Shown here one piece after another: positions 47,394 through 59,400 of a stretch of 64,000 nucleotides of DNA; the first letter of the stretch is position 1; every line of letters begins with the position of its first letter. Below the pieces are notes generated by a model that did no database searches, was not told the origin of the DNA, and saw only the letters and a list, made by a program, of their open reading frames with translations. The stretch spans positions 5,828,001 through 5,892,000 of the forward strand of contig NC_087096.1 of NCBI RefSeq assembly GCF_963855985.1, in the 5' to 3' direction. Both the position numbers and the translations under genes were made by a program. The DNA is from Ostrinia nubilalis. Lineage: Eukaryota; Arthropoda; Insecta; Lepidoptera; Crambidae.

Positions 47394-48050
47394 TTTAAGG
47401 TTTTCGGAATTTTTCCTTTATGTGTGCTATAAAACGTTGCTTCATGCCAAATTTCAAGATTCTAGGTCGACTGGAAGTACCCTTTAGGTTTTGATTCCCT
47501 TGCGAGTACTTGCGAGTTTCAAAATATGCAGCTTAAATTGCTGTTTCTTTTGATTGCGTTGACATAGAAGTTTGATTTTGTTACAGCTTAAAGGTATTAT
47601 AGACCTGAGTATTTGGTATGAATTTCAATTTAATACCTCTACGCGTATAAGAGGAAATGGGTAGTAAGTTTAAAATTATTAAAAAAATATATATTATGTG
47701 ATGTAACTAAAAATTTATGGTTTTCGTAATTTTTCCTTTATCTATGCTATAAGACGTTGCTTCGTACCAAATTTCAAGATTCTGAGTTCACGGGAAGCAC
47801 CCTGTAGGTTTTGATTCCCTTGCAAGTGTCGAAAATTTGCGGCATAAACGGCTGTATCTTTTGATTGCGTTGGCTTAGAAGTTTGATTTTTTCACAGCTT
47901 CAAGGGACAGTAGACCTGAGTAATTGATATAAATTTCAGCTTCATACCTCCACGCGTTCCTGAGAAAAAGGGTCTTGACAGACGGACGGACGGACAACAA
48001 AGTGATCCTATAAGGGTTCCGTTTTTTCCTTTTGAGGTACGGAACCCTAA
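47394..48050 (+). repeat. Lepidopteran repeat units B and C with distal end
   Basis: Unit B (47396-47698) and unit C (47718-47975) repeat TTTTCGGAATTTTTCCTTTA, ATTTCAAGATTCT, TTTTGATTCCCTTGC, TTGCGTTG and CTCTACGCGT. After unit C come GACGGACGGACGGAC and a stem GGGTTCCGT...ACGGAACCC (48010-48044), the usual distal end of the family whose head is at 37597. Confidence 0.72.
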
Positions 48051-48284
48051 AAATAACAGCTTAAGTCATCATAACACTACTATGTAACACGTCACGTTAC
48101 ATTCCGAAGCACGACACAAGAGCAAAAGCTAGAAAAACCTTCAACAAAAGATATCTATCAACCTTGACAGTAACAACTGATGCCCATTCATTTCGCTAAC
48201 TTGTTACGGACGCAACAAAGTGACGGAGTCCATTGGAGCGTAATTCATCATCCATTATACGTGGAACTTTATTTTAAATCCAAA
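48051..48284. other. Non-coding spacer
   Basis: Nothing recognised. Confidence 0.3.
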
Positions 48285-48420
48285 GTTGGTGGCGGAAAGT
48301 TCGTCCGCCCGCCCTATGCGCCAAGCGCCACTCGCCTGCCCTACCAGTCTCACACCGCCCGCGGTGAGTGTAGCACGCGCCTCGTCGCGCCAAAATGGAG
48401 GGAAAACTTTCTCAACTCGC
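48285..48420 (+). promoter_or_regulatory. GC-rich patch with a donor-like site, possible promoter or 5' UTR exon
   Basis: It is a sharp GC-rich segment (GTCCGCCCGCCCTATGCGCC at 48302) ending in CCCGCG|GTGAGTG, a good splice-donor match at 48364. It lies 7.5 kb upstream of the first recognised Dscam exon on the same strand, so it could be a 5' UTR exon of that gene. This is positional inference only; two ORFs run through it in different frames without homology. Confidence 0.25.
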
Positions 48421-48892
48421 GATATTGCGTTCTTAATTCAAACTTTTTTATTTTTTTGGAATTTATTTTTAAATCAAAGACATGGGACAGTGTAGTGGAC
48501 AGTTCGTTGGTGAGATGTTGGCTGGATTTTGTGTGGTTTTTATGAACTGCTGGTGCCGATTGTAAATCATGAAGGGTTAGTACTTATTTTTTTAATTACT
48601 TGAAATTTACTTTTTTATATGTTTTTTTTTAATTATGAGTCAGCAAAAGATAAGAGACTCTTTTATTAAATTAAAGCTGTGTTACACAAAAATATTTTTG
48701 ATTGTTATTTTATTTTGAAGACATTATTTTATTAGATCCCTTCATTCATTAGCCTCTACTCGAATAATCTTTAATGATGAGACCGATTTATAGGTTCTCT
48801 ACAAACCTCTTTTTGCTTTAATTTAAATTATGTCACCTAACACAATAGTGTGCTATAAACTATTTTAAAAGTGACCAGATCTTGAAATATTA
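48421..48892. other. Non-coding DNA, nothing recognised
   Basis: AT-rich sequence with no features. Confidence 0.3.
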
Positions 48893-49667
48893 GTAATGGG
48901 TCAATTTCCCAAACACATTTTTTGAGCGGCGTAGCTGAAAATCATATGTTTTTTATGACATAGAACTTTGATTTTTTTTTACACGAAAATATACAGAGGT
49001 TCCATTTTGAGGACAACATTATTAATGAGTATTTTCTTTTACAAATTCGACAAAAAATAATTGAACTAAGCGTTTCTAATTTTGGTGCAGTGTCCACATC
49101 CTTAATTTCTTACAATATGTATTTTTTTAGCTGAAGATCAAAACAGAACTTAGGGAAAAAGTATATTTTTAGATTATACAATCTATCTATTATCTAAGAT
49201 TACCAAATTAAGCAAGTTTCCCAAATAACTGTGATTAAGTCACGTCTTTAAGTTTTGTCCGCGAAAAATTTATGATTTTGGTGTCAATAATGAAATAGCT
49301 CGTCAGTTTCTTTAAAGATCAAACAGGATTTAAACACTCCCATCATTCGTTAGGTTTAGTACCGCCCCCGCGAGCTGTGACGGCAGACGGGTGCAAGACC
49401 TCTGGGTCTTCCCGCCAAAAACGTAAATGTGTTGTTTTTTTTTAAACGGACAACAATTCTGCAATTTTGGTGTCTTTTTGTATAAGATTTCTAAGCCATT
49501 CTTTTTAGTTGATTTCCTCGTATAATGTAAAGGAACTGTTTTCATACCATGTGTTAAAATGTTATTGTTATATTTAAAACAGATTTCATATAATTTAGCT
49601 TTTTCAACGAGAATCTAATTTTGGTGAGTCAATTTTGGTGTTTTTGGTGGTGCACCAAAGCATTTTT

Positions 49668-50384
49668 AACCGACTTAACTCCGTCAATTGTGAACCGATT
49701 TTCAAAATTCTTTTTTTGTTCTATAGGGTACACTTATGTGGTGGTCCCATTGTCACCAAGTCAGGATCTGATGATGGGATCCTAGGGAAATCGAGAGTAA
49801 ACCTCAAATTTTGTAGGAATGCAATACGTTTTCTAAAGTTATTCAAGTAGTCATCATCTAATGTTGATGAGGTGATGATGGAAGGTAAAACTCCTTAACG
49901 CTTAGGAGTTGGAGGAAAATTCTTTAAATATTTTAGGTAGGTATGTACATACAGTTGTATTATTTCAGGTATTTAAGATGAGCTGATGATGAAAGGTCAA
50001 ACAACATAAGTTAGGAGTTAGATGATACTCAATACTCATTTGTTGATACATACATTGACACATGATACATTGATACTTTTTAGTTGCCGATATTTAAAGT
50101 AGGGAGCCTGTATTTTGCTAGGAAGATTATTTACACTTGGATTGTGATTAAGACTATAATTTTCCATTACAAAATGGAAAATTATAGTCGTAATCACATT
50201 AAACATAGGTACTGTCCCTCTTCAGTGACAATAACAAGGACTAATCAACTAAAAAGCATGAAAAAAAATAATTTTAACAAAAAAATTAAAACCGACGCCA
50301 ACAATCACTTAAAAGTAGAAAATAAGTACGTCGTTATTTATTTATTAGGACAATATACCATGATTAATATTTTTGGAGTCGGTT
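49668..50384. mobile_element. AACCGACTT-ended element, second copy
   Basis: It begins AACCGACTTAACTCCGTCAA, matching the CTCCGCCAATTATGAACCGA stretch of the element at 32884, and ends GGAGTCGGTT. It interrupts the AATTTTGGTG region. The 108-residue ORF at 50084-50410 crosses its right edge and looks fortuitous. Confidence 0.5.
50144..50197. repeat. Hairpin with 25-bp arms
   Basis: GTGATTAAGACTATAATTTT...CCATT pairs with AATGG...AAAATTATAGTCGTAATCAC with one mismatch and a 4-base loop. It could fold in RNA, but no precursor context is evident. Confidence 0.75.
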
Positions 50385-50665
50385 CTGGTAAATTTAAAAC
50401 CATTTCTTGAGCTTGGCACTAAGATATGACCGACTGACAGCATATTTTCTAATTTTGGTGCTTAATTATAAATTTTGGTGTTCTCTTAATTTTGGTGTAA
50501 GGAAAATCTAAAAAACTACTGGACAAAATTTAATGTCTTAATCATTTTAGAAACAGTATAAGTTTCCAATAAATTTGATCTATAATTAAAGAATAAAAAT
50601 ACACAAATAACAATTTCCACCAAAATTAGGCAAAAATATGCACTTGTTGAAATTCACCCTAATAT

Positions 50666-52225
50666 GTGATATTGTAATATAATAATTCTGGAAAAACCTC
50701 AAGAGGATTTAAGACACTATTTGAATTAAAGATGTAACGGCTAAATATATGTAATTAATAAAATAAAATAAATAAAAAAATAAAAGTACTTATAAGTGTA
50801 AAGTTTCATTAAAATCCATTAAGTAGTTTTCGCGTGGAGTGTCTTCGCGTTTAAATAATTATTATTAATGACTGTTAGAGCTACTTCTAGAGATATTGGT
50901 TTGAACCTAGCCATTACCCACTTAAATGTGGGTTTAGGCAACCCGTCTAGCACCTAAACTAAGTGTAATTAATTACTAAGGGTCGATTTGACATCCATTC
51001 CCAAAGTTTCTAATCCTGCCTGATAGAAATTCTAGATCCTGGTAATCTAAATGTCGTTGAAGAGTTTTCAATATTGAAATATTCGTATTTCATCCTGTAA
51101 TCATAGAGCTCTCACAACTTTCAGAGTAGATCCACTTTAAATGTAATTTAATTAAGATATTTTAGAAAGTGATCAACAAAGCTCCGTAGTATAATCTCAG
51201 CAGCGTATTATTAAAACATAACTGAGTTCGCTGCGAGTAACTAAACTGTAGAGCCGGTCGAGTCTTAGACGCAAAATATTTGCCTTCCAGTCGTCCATTT
51301 GTACAAGACCCTTAATTTATAATCTACTTCTCAGAGTCTGTTTTTAATCAATTACAATTATGTGCCTCCAGATTTTGAGTTAAGTTTCTAGTTTAAGTAC
51401 AAATAACATACATACAAATAGATTCTAGAAATCTATATTTATGATCTTCACTATCCGTCAATAAGACCATCATGACTTATTTATACACAGTAGGTATGTA
51501 TTTTAAAGTCTTTGTTAGTTAAGTGTATAAAATACTACTGTTTGAAGTATCATTATCTAATATAAAGTATTAAAAATCAAAGGGATTCAAGGAACTCAAG
51601 GTAGTCTTTATTGCCAACCCTCATTATTTGAACAAATATTTCTAGATTTTCACATAATCGTAAACTAACTTACAAACTTTACTGACGAACTTTAAGCTCT
51701 TTTTATAGCAAATGGATATTTGCAGGACGGATGGATTTTATGCTTGGAAAAATTAACTCTCACGTGAAACTTATTTATGACCAAAGTTGGCAATCTGGCA
51801 ACCGCAAGCATAACTTAACTTTAGAACTTTGAGTAGGTAAATAAGTTTTTGTACAGACGATCCCACTTCAAGCTAAACACTGAAGGGTCTTATGTAGTTC
51901 TAATAGGGTTCATTTTATAACGAAAATTTATAGTCTTATGGCTGTTGTCCATACCTAAACCGGACCAAATGCGATAGTGGTCGCGCGCCAAAAGTTCTCC
52001 ACAAGGAAAGCCACACAAAAGTTTAGAACTAGAAAACTAATAGTGGTTTTGCTCCAAATGACGTAGCTCCGAGTTCGGTGGAGTGTGACGTGGAATTAAT
52101 TTAGTTTTAAAAGTGCGATCCTAACTTAGGAGTCGGCAAATAACTTTAAGTGATTAAGCTTTCAGGACAAAGTAAACTACTAAGGGGTATTAATAGACAT
52201 ATTTGAAATGGGTACAATCTATCTA
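50666..52225. other. Non-coding DNA, nothing recognised
   Basis: AT-rich sequence with no features. Confidence 0.3.
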
Positions 52226-52423
52226 TCTATATATATAAAAATGAATTGATGTTCGTTAGTCTGATTAAAACTCGAGAAAGGCTGGGTCGATTGAGCTGAT
52301 TTTGGTTTTAAAATGTTTGTCGCAGTCCAGGGTAGGTCTAAACGGTGAGCAAATACGCGCGCGATATTGTTTTTCTGTGACAGACAAAATTCCACGCGGG
52401 CGAAGCCGCGGGCGGAAAGCTAG
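52226..52423 (+). mobile_element. Short non-autonomous Helitron-like element
   Basis: It begins TCTATATATATAAAAATGAA after an A and ends GCGGGCGGAAAGCTAG before a T. Helitrons insert between A and T and have 5' TC and 3' CTRR ends. A GC stem (GCGGGCGAAGCCGCGGGC) lies about 10 bases before the CTAG, where Helitrons carry a hairpin. No inverted ends and no target duplication, as expected for the class. Confidence 0.72.
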
Positions 52424-55400
52424 TATCTAAATGTAGTTACTAAGTTGCCTAGTAGGAATATTGATTAGCTCCTTCATATTGACCCATTTTGTAATAGGTA
52501 ATTAGTTTCATTGTATTGAAAAAAGCAGCGTAAGCTTATAACACACTGAAAATATCATATCTCGTAGATCACTTGAGCAGACGTCCTACAAATGAAAGAA
52601 GTGGACTCAAGTCACATCTGGGGATATAGATTTTTTCAAGTAAATTATAAATCTTCATTAACATTCATAACATTAAAAATTCAATAAAAAGCCATACAAA
52701 AGTTTAGTTCGCGTTGTAGTTGTGTGTAGGTCCTGAAAATACTTAATAAATACGATCATTATCAGCCGTACCCCAAGAGAATCCTACAGGTATCCCAAAA
52801 GCGTAATCCAATGACGCCACCATCCATCTTGCAGTTTAAATCTCGGAAAATATGAAACGAAATCCGCTGAAAATGTTAAAAGAGCGTGCATGTGCAGTTA
52901 ATCGTTATTTCCAAAATTTAGTGCGGTGTCGCTGGTGGGTCGCATAAATCGCTTCGTCTATCGCTAGCTTGCAGTATATTTGCGAGGACCGTACTTAGGA
53001 TTTTCGAACGTTGTCCGAATTGAACCCTTCTGTGATAAGCGTTGTTCAACAGGTGAGCGCGAACAAAACGCTTTTTGTTTTCTTCAGAAAGGACATTTAT
53101 TTCCTCGAATTTGTCGAACGAACTATCATTGAGAAAAATATTTTTAAAGAAGAAGGAAAAATACGCAGGCTAGAAATAAAGTAAACAAATAAACCCGTAG
53201 TAGATGTCGTTCCAAATTAGCCATGCCAGTTAGTTATCGAGTTAGACAATAACTTCTATAATAAAACATGATTTTTCACTCAATAACTTACTTTAGGTTC
53301 ACGTCAATGTCGGAAGGTATTTTCAGTCTAGTGTTCAAAATTACGAGTATATATTTTTTACTAATAAAGTTAAAGTAGGTAATAATAAGTACATATTTAA
53401 CAACTTACTCGCAATATGAAAAGTAATGGGTCAAAGTTTAAAATAGCTTTTTCACTATTTTGAGACTCTCTTTGTTTCAGTATAGTTTAGTGGAGAAAAC
53501 GTAGCAAACTCACAGTCGGATACAGACTTATTTTAGCAATAAATAGATTATTTATTTCATTCCTGAATATTTCTTGGTAAAAACAAAAGATTAGTTCTAT
53601 TAAATATAGACTATAATAGTTTCAAGGTCACCTTTTATGTCTGTAGTTGTTTTGAAAGGTTCGGATGCACAATGCCAATTTCCACATGAGTGGTCATACA
53701 AGGTCTTCGCGCAATATCGTCTGAGCGTGAACGCCTGCTAATATACTTTGTACAGATCTAAGGAACGTAACTATAAATAAAACCTTTTGTGTCTGAGACA
53801 CATAATATTATGTAGCTTAGCTATTACTGTGAAAGCGGATCTTTTCGTGGAAATGGGTATTTCAGGGACATAACAAAACTTTGTTTGGGGGCATGGGGTG
53901 TTTGATGAATTATGTTGAATATGAAAGTATTAAATAGGTATGTCTATCTTATTTGATTAAGAAAAAGTAATGTTCTCAGATTCAGGAGCGGGTCTTTTAA
54001 GAATGCAAAATCCGCAACTCCTGCCTTTATTCAAAAAACAATAAGTAAGTAAACTGCGCAGCAAAAGCCTTTTCCTCCAGACCTATTTAACTCAGTTTTA
54101 GAGCTACATTACACCCCCAAACCTAGTTTTCGAGGGTCAGTATAACGCGGGTCGGTGGTAAGGCCTGCGCTATATTGCGACCCACTTGCCGAAAGCACCG
54201 AAACTGCTGAAAGCGAGCTTTTTAAAACGAAATTTCGCACACCATGAAATTTAAATTCGCTTGAATAATTACATACAAGGCGTGAATGGACTTTACACGT
54301 TGTGATTACTTTTGAACAAAAGACAGAGCAGTGAACAAAAGAAAATCCAGAACATGATTAAAATATTTGAAAAAATCGTCTTCAGGACTTTAACTTAAAA
54401 CTTTTCCATTGACTGAAAACTTCTCTCAGGTTTTTTATTATTTAAAAACATAGATTAATTTAATTAATTAATAACCTTTAGGCGCATCAGGGCTAATTGC
54501 TTTAGGCGCATTAGGGCTAATGGACTACTTCTAAGCCTCCCTAAGGATTTTTCACAAGGACCTGCGTTTTTTGCACCCTAGTGCTTCTCGCTAACTTTAC
54601 TATGGACGCCTTATAAGATCTCATCTCAATTTCAAACATCACAACAACTTGTCCTAGCAACAGTTTGCTTCATAACATTTTCATATGAATTCAGTATTTT
54701 TAACGGCTTGAAGAGCAGACTGAATCGCTGTGACTCCTGCAACGCTCTTGGAAACAATGCATGCCTTTGTTAGCGCCAGCAATAAAACTACACGTGTATG
54801 CAGGGTTCCCTTCGCACATAATATTAACGGGAAGCGTAAGTTTCTGCTTTATTTTTAAGCGTGTGGAACAATAAACGAATTCTACGATTTCTGAGACACG
54901 GAATTTAGAATAGAATAGAAACACGTATATTTTGCTGCTACATGGAAACACATATAATATGTACATACATAAAACAAATAGTCAACGAAGTTAGGAAAGT
55001 GTTTTAGAAGAATGTAGACTTTGACAAAAAGTAAAAATAACAGGATCAGGATCCGATCTAATAGAGACAGGTTAAGGTCATACTTTACTATCAGATGGTA
55101 CTATCACATTTACCGTAACACATGTACTATATGAACTACATAGTTTTCGTCATAAGCAGTTCTTTTGTATTAAAATGAATTGAGAGCATTATCCACAGCG
55201 CGGAGTACCTAAGTATGACGAAAGCGACTAATGCAAGTTATAGAAAAGCTATATATTCCTGCTGCGATAATACCATTACATAATAACTAAACTATTATGT
55301 TGGTAGTAAGGTCGTTCGTCAGTTGTTATCATAAGACAGATAAATATGAGCTATAATAACTTCTAGAACTAGTAACTTGAACTGAATACATTGCCTATCC

Positions 55401-55909
55401 TTAGGGAACAGGACGATTTGTCTAGACTAAGCCTGACACCGGACCCTATGAGCTTTAATCTCGTCTCAGCCGCGTCGCAAGAAAACAAATAACTGCTTGG
55501 AATTCAATTAGTCAAAGTGTTCTTGCTCCTCACCTGTCCTCCTTGATAGAAGTGTAATTATTACCTATTTTAATTTATTTTCACCCAAAGCTATTATCAA
55601 AAGTTTTTTTTAAATTAAGATCATTAACCAATGCTATGGGAATCTTTATCACAACAAATCTATGTTATAAGAATTACTTTAAATACAGTATTTTTAGGTA
55701 GGTACAGTCGATGATATTTATAGCTCACCAGATATAAACTTTATGTTGCAAAATTGCACACATTATAAGTAGGTATACGAGTAAAGGCTACAGTTTTCAG
55801 CTTTATAAAATAAATAAGTATAAGATCTTTCATTCTAGGATTAAGCTAACAAACCTAAAGTGTGAAGTCTCTCAGACCCTGCAAAGCTAATTTGATTCTT
55901 CTTTTCCAG
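52424..55909. other. Non-coding DNA upstream of the first recognised Dscam exon
   Basis: The ORFs are short and chance-like. The sequence is presumably intron 1 or upstream DNA of the Dscam-like gene. No first exon or TATA-type promoter could be recognised. Confidence 0.4.
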
Positions 55910-56120
55910 AGCATGCGTTTGTCCTGGTCGCATTGGCCGTGGCCCAAGCGGCCGGTACCGGGGACAAGCGGCCACACTTCACGATGGAGCCACCGTCACG
56001 GTTGCTGTGGCCTGCTACCCGGGGAGCTTACGCGGCCTGTCGGGCTACGGGCCATCCACCGCCTGACATTCACTGGGTCACCTCTGAAGGACAACTTGTT
56101 ACTACCATACCTGGCTTGCG
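55910..56120 (+). CDS. Dscam-family protein, exon with end of signal peptide and first half of Ig domain 1
   Basis: Dscam proteins are transmembrane Ig/FN3 cell-adhesion receptors used in neuronal self-recognition and, in insects, in haemocytes. The exon follows a TTCTTTTCCAG acceptor and ends at the donor CG|GTAAGT. It is 211 nt: two bases finishing a codon, 69 codons, then two bases of an Arg codon. The first residues are a hydrophobic stretch ending in Ala (AFVLVALAVAQAA), which fits a signal-peptide core and cleavage region. Next come PHFTMEPPSR, the first Ig cysteine (AACRATG), the core Trp (DIHW) and the strand ending in PGLR. The order PxFxxEPP...C.A.G.P.P.I.W...PGLR is typical of Dscam Ig1. 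No in-frame Met lies upstream before a TAA at 55888, so the start codon must be in an earlier exon. The exon is clearly more GC-rich than its surroundings. The paralogue (Dscam1, 2, 3 or 4 type) cannot be fixed from Ig1 alone. Confidence 0.88.
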
Positions 56121-56165
56121 GTAAGTTATTGAAGTTTTTGACGCGTTCAGTGTAGCTAGTAAATC

Positions 56166-56267
56166 GGGCTCTTACGCAGCCTGTCGGGCTACGGGCCATC
56201 CACCTCCTGACATCCACTGGGTTACCTCTGAAGGACAACTTGTTACTACCATACTTACTTACTTGCG
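56166..56267 (+). pseudogene. Tandem partial copy 2 of the Dscam Ig1 exon
   Basis: This repeats the 3' half of the exon at a spacing of 144 bp. It still reads YAACRATGHPPPDIHWVT and on to the end of the exon, with one extra codon before the final Leu-Arg, and it keeps the same donor (CG|GTAAGT, GT at 56268). The 5' half of the exon is absent, including the signal peptide and the PHFTMEPPS strand. The only nearby AG (after GTAGCTAG, 56159-56160) has no pyrimidine tract and would leave a phase different from that of the true exon. I infer a relic exon, although the donor could still be used. Confidence 0.75.
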
Positions 56268-56290
56268 GTAAGTTGTTGAAGTTTTTGTCG

Positions 56291-56400
56291 CACTTGCGGT
56301 GGTTGGCTATCCACTGCCTGACATCCACTTGGCTACCTGTGAGGGCCAATTGCTACCTGCTGAGGCTGGAGGTGGGTTATTGAAGCATTTTGACACGTCT
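56291..56400 (+). pseudogene. Tandem partial copy 3 of the Dscam Ig1 exon, decayed
   Basis: This is a third copy, 111 bp after the second. It keeps PLPDIH and EGQL, but the core Trp codon is now Leu and a Ser is now Cys. The donor is degraded to GGTGGGTT. The intron sequence after the donor (TTATTGAAG...TTTTGACACG) is also duplicated, so the repeated unit spans the exon-intron border. It is not expected to be functional. Confidence 0.65.
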
Positions 56401-59400
56401 GATGGCCGGCCACCTGGTATGCTAACGCGTTTCATCATGAGAAGTTTAAAATGTCTTGCCTGGATACTTATTTTAACTAAATTAATTATAAATTTATTAG
56501 GAAAACTACCTCTAGAGCTTACACAATTTCCTTAAGTAAATTACCAGTGGCACTAAAGAACCACTTATACCTCGTTGTATCTAACACACGTCTAAAACCA
56601 CACAACGTAAATGTTTAAAGTGAAGAGTTATTTGCATTATCTGTGGTAAGTGTCGACAAAGAGCGGTACAAATGAGGCTCTTCTACGTAATTCAGCGGTA
56701 GAACCGGCCCGCTCCCATAGCGTTTATGTGGAGAGCCCTCAAATTGATACAAAGCGCTTAAGAGCAAGCCAAATTGGGCGTGAAATAAACGATTATGGTG
56801 ACGGCTGATGTATAGGGCTAGGGGCTCGGGTTTCAGATAAAGACACACTTATTAATTTATATGTCAGCGTGGGATAGAGAGAGCAACGAAAAGCGAACTT
56901 GGTTTTTAAATTGAGTGACATATTTGTTATGTTTTGATGAGGGAATTAGGAAATTAAGTAGTAAATTTTTAAAGTTAGCTATAAAAAAATCAAAAATAAA
57001 GCATGAGAATGTTATTTCGTTTCGTTGCTAAATTATCTCGGTGGTTACCCAACCACAATTTATTGTTACGAAAATAGCGATGAAAAGTTCTTTCAATTTC
57101 GATTTGAGACCATCTTACCAATAATATTATAGTCTGCATAATAAAGTTATGAATATTACGATGGTGATTTACTTTCCTGCATTGAGCTACAGGCTGAAGA
57201 GATGGGTCCTGAAGTTCAAAATAAAGGTACACAAAGTACAGTTTACACTGGGTTCAGTGAGTCTTGATATCTCTCCGGAGGAAAAAAGTGCTACTTTCTG
57301 TAAGTAAAGCTTTACATTAAATTGTGCATTTCATATCGTATAAAAATATTTTATTGAAATAAATAGTCACAAAAAGACGTTCACGTTACTCTTATTGAAT
57401 AGGTACTACCTAATACCCAGCTCACACATTCCGCTGTGATTCGATCGCGCCAAATAAACTTCCGTAATGGAATAGAAAAAAAGAAACCCGTAGGCGAGGT
57501 CAGTTTAATATTATCCGGGAGACCAATTGTTTGCGGCCTAATGGAATGTTTTGTTCGGGAGATGGTGGGGAACGGGGATACTTGATGGAATTCGACGTTC
57601 CATTATCGCTGTGATTGCCAAACTTCCCTATAAATGTTACGCATAGCCATATTTCGGTTGGACACTAACGAAATAAGGTTTTGGGTTAATGATTTTCGCA
57701 ATAATTATAACGTTTATTGATATTTTGTTAGTTACGTGAAATACTCGGATTCAGTACCTACATAATTAAATGCTTGGATTTAGGCCATGATATTAATTAG
57801 TACGCATAATGTTATTTAAGGAATAAGGGATCGCATTATTGGGACTTAATTTGAGTAAATAGAATAAATATGGCTCCACGGCGTTATGGAAAGAAAACTC
57901 ATAAGCAAAATTCACTGCAATCGGCTATAAAATGTTAGTATCCATAACATCTGATAAGATAAAAAGACAATGTAACAATCTACACTTAAGCTCCGTTGCC
58001 GACAATATTTTAAATTTTTATCGCGGCATTTTTTCCGAAGTCATTAACGAACTTCCCAGCCTTAAATAGAGTCAGAAAAAGTTGTACTGGCAACTTATAA
58101 AATGTCTCTTAGCCAAGTAGTCTTAAGTTTCGAGCCACTAACACAAGATCTTTTTAAAAATACAGAAGTTGCCGGAGTCGGGCTGTTGTTGGTCATTAAC
58201 CAAAACTTTCTTGCTTCCATTGTTTCGACACGCAATTTTTCTAGAAGATAAATAAATAGAGCTAAGAAAATGAGGATGAATGCCGTTACATCGTAGCAAT
58301 TAAAGATTCTAGGTTTATTTCTTTTGTTGTTGCACAAAATCATCACTTTCCATCAGGTGAGAACAAGTCAAGAACTTTCTAGTTGTGTAGGTACCTATTT
58401 AATAAAAAATTGCGTAGAATTCTTGTTTGTATCCCACTTCAAAGCATTTCATAGAATCCCAATTGAAAAGTTGCTTTACTCGTTCAGGAAACAATTGAAA
58501 CGAGTCTAATTAATCCAGACTATAAGTAACTCCAAAGTGAGCACTAACAACTTTGTTAATTATTCCAGCTACCGCCCCAACTCCAAGAATCGCAACGGTC
58601 GCGAATATAATAGAATGAGCATTCACGACGGGTGTTCGCAGTAAATATTAACTTGACTCGTATAGCTTTCTTGTAAAATATAGGTGAAGTTCGAGTAGTT
58701 TATTTAATGGACCCGTCGTCTCCCTAACTTCGCTAACTCCCAATTTCTAAACTAATCTGGAAGATCGATTGCGGAGTTGAGGAACGTAATGTGTATTCGT
58801 AATAGACTCTGCATTTTTTCCGCGGACTTGTTTTTTCCTCTCTGTGATTTATTGTGGCGAATTACTCCCGGGAAGTAATGCGTTTGTGTGACGAATTTTT
58901 ATTATGCGGGCTGACGGCATCCATCAAATCATATTATGTTGATTATATTATGATGATCTGTTGTCGCGATACCTACTCAGAACATTATTTGCATCGTATT
59001 CGGGCGTATGATTTTTTTTTACATTAGCAATGTTCGTGTAAGTTTTTATAACAGAAAATGCCTTAGTTTTTCACAAAATCTCAATTAATTTCAAACGACC
59101 TTACATAATTATGTTTTATTACTTAATATTTAATATGGATTTTAGTTAGATTTTAGCTGTCTTATTGCGAGTAAGAATAATATAGACATCCAATTAACCA
59201 ATTTATGTGGCAGCAGAGAGTACATAAGTAGAGGAGATAGAGAAGAACTAAAAAAAAATTACCTAAGTCTCATTTTGGTAAATTTATGATTTCACATTGT
59301 TGAAATAGGTAAAAGCTAGTACCTAGAATAGTCGTTTCTAAAAAAATGTTTTTGTACATCTGTCTTGGTTTGAGACCCAGTTTTATTAACCACACGTGTC

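Larger units (their letters stand above)
48893..50665. repeat. Region with nine dispersed AATTTTGGTG decamers
   Basis: AATTTTGGTG or a one-base variant occurs on the + strand at 49078, 49274 (GATTTTGGTG), 49463, 49617, 49631, 50451, 50471 and 50488, and in reverse at 50619. The outer edges, TAATGGGTCAATTTCCCAAA (48894) and GTTGAAATTCACCCTAATA (50647), are imperfect inverted matches. This may be one old DNA transposon with subterminal binding motifs, split by the element at 49668-50384. Confidence 0.5.

Noticed and set aside
50084..50410. 108-residue ORF
   Set aside because: It crosses the edge of a repeat element and includes one arm of a hairpin. It is basic and low in complexity, with no domain seen.
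55862..56349. Alternative frames over the Dscam exon (97- and 117-residue ORFs)
   Set aside because: They are shadows of the true frame. The minus-strand one is periodic only because the exon is partly triplicated.
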